Of a DNA stretch of 6,276 nucleotides, positions 5,562-6,276 are shown piece by piece. Made by a program: the position numbers and the translations under genes. The number at the start of each line of letters is the position of its first letter. Within the stretch, counting starts at the first letter, position 1. The stretch is taken from positions 1-6,276 of the forward strand of contig DIDD01000072.1 in NCBI GenBank assembly GCA_002417965.1, in the 5' to 3' direction. Source of the DNA: Veillonellaceae bacterium UBA5809. Lineage in GTDB: Bacteria > Bacillota > Negativicutes > Veillonellales > Dialisteraceae. The notes beneath the pieces were generated by a model, which saw nothing but the letters and a program-made list of their open reading frames with translations, searched no databases and was not told the DNA's origin.

Positions 5562-6276
5562 TGTACTGGTTTTATAATATTTGTCTGGTGGCTTATTGGA
5601 TTCTGCAGATTCCGGTTCTCATCTACCGGCTTATTTTTGAAGAAGGATTTTATGACAGATTGAAACAAAGCGCCGGTGTCATGCCCACGCCGACCCTTGA
5701 AAAAATTGCCTACCGCAATGCCATCTGGATTCATGCGGCTTCCGTGGGAGAAATTGTGGCAGCCAGTCCCATTGCGAGAGAACTTAAAAGAAGATATCCC
5801 GATGAAATGGTTGTGGTTTCCGTGGTTACCGCCACAGGCCACCGCATGGCCCAGCGGATTATACCGGAAGCTGACGGGCATATCTTCTTCCCTTTTGACC
5901 TTCCCGTCATCACAAGCCGTATTGTACGCATCGTGTCTCCTAAAGTGATCATTCTGGTAGAAACCGAACTGTGGCCGAACTTTCTCAGATTTGCATGGAA
6001 TCAGAAAATTCCCGTCATGATGATGAACGGGCGGATCAGTGACCGTTCCATGAAACGCTACCTTCTGATCAACCGGTATACATCCCGCATGCTGACACAG
6101 ATCAACCGCTTCTGCATGCAGTCGGCCGTGGATGCCCGGTACATTATTTCCATGGGGGCCAAAAAAGACCGTGTTACCGTAACGGGAAATACAAAATACG
6201 ACCAGATCTATGCTGAAGTAACAGAAGAAGAAAAAAAAGAACTGCGCCGTGAATTCCATTTTGAAGACACCTATCC
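5561..6276 (+). CDS. waaA: Kdo transferase WaaA/KdtA (3' end cut off by the window edge)
   Basis: 238 codons are visible of a family that usually has about 420 residues, so roughly the first half is present. WaaA (GT30) transfers Kdo from CMP-Kdo to the lipid A precursor on the cytoplasmic face of the inner membrane. Residues 2-26 form an aromatic-rich membrane anchor typical of the family. Motifs follow in order: HAASVGE (58-64, with E64 at the place of the conserved catalytic Glu), VTATGHRMA (89-97), ETELWPN (134-140), MNGRISDRS (155-163) and GNTKYD (209-214). The CMP-binding half lies beyond the window. How many Kdo units it adds cannot be read from this part. The ATG shares one base with the msbA stop (TAATG), and GGAAGG at 5546-5551 serves as the ribosome-binding site, 9 nt upstream. 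This tight join argues for co-transcription. Confidence 0.95.
   Translation, partial: MYWFYNICLVAYWILQIPVLIYRLIFEEGFYDRLKQSAGVMPTPTLEKIAYRNAIWIHAASVGEIVAASPIARELKRRYPDEMVVVSVVTATGHRMAQRIIPEADGHIFFPFDLPVITSRIVRIVSPKVIILVETELWPNFLRFAWNQKIPVMMMNGRISDRSMKRYLLINRYTSRMLTQINRFCMQSAVDARYIISMGAKKDRVTVTGNTKYDQIYAEVTEEEKKELRREFHFEDTY

Noticed and set aside
5480..6259. Minus-strand open frame of 259 codons opposite waaA
   Set aside because: Antisense shadow of waaA; its N-terminal poly-Phe run is just the complement of a Glu/Lys-rich stretch.
1..6276. Search for CRISPR arrays, tRNA or rRNA genes, insertion sequences, toxin-antitoxin or phage-defence genes
   Set aside because: None seen on either strand. 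The repeats present are protein-level WG units and short intergenic repeats only.

Overview
The window looks like a piece of a diderm (outer-membrane-bearing) Firmicute, most likely a Negativicute of the Veillonellales/Selenomonadales type. Two things point there. A lipid A/Kdo gene cluster uses LpxI rather than LpxH, and the genes carry strong purine-rich Shine-Dalgarno sites and AT-rich, Firmicute-style intergenic promoters at mid-range GC. This placement is an inference; no rRNA or other marker is present.

Layout. (1) Positions 1-1218, minus strand: the N-terminal 406 codons of an exported WG-repeat protein, running off the left edge. It has a signal peptide, about nine repeat units of 34-36 residues, and a Gly/Trp/Phe/Pro-rich insertion in the last visible unit. 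(2) Positions 1219-1533: an AT-rich divergent intergenic region. It holds a tandemly duplicated Shine-Dalgarno/ATG unit in front of the WG gene, a weak promoter candidate for that gene, an 11-bp direct repeat, and a near-consensus plus-strand promoter (TTGACA, 17 bp, TATTCT). (3) Positions 1534-1704: a 56-residue protein of unknown function with a strong ribosome-binding site, followed by a strong intrinsic terminator at 1732-1769. (4) Positions 1824-6276, plus strand: an extended -10 promoter and then four tightly packed genes, lpxI, lpxB, an msbA-type ABC exporter and waaA (kdtA), the last cut by the right edge. Successive genes overlap by 8, 4 and 1 nt.

The four-gene operon covers consecutive steps of lipopolysaccharide core assembly. 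LpxI cleaves UDP-2,3-diacylglucosamine to lipid X. LpxB joins lipid X to a second UDP-2,3-diacylglucosamine to make the disaccharide 1-phosphate. WaaA adds Kdo to the 4'-phosphorylated product. The MsbA-type exporter flips the finished Kdo-lipid A across the inner membrane. The 4'-kinase LpxK, needed between LpxB and WaaA, is not in the window and may lie downstream.

I found no convincing undescribed multi-gene system. The features most worth a second look are the unusual insertion in the WG-repeat protein, the duplicated translation-start region in front of it, and the small gene that has its own promoter and terminator upstream of lpxI.
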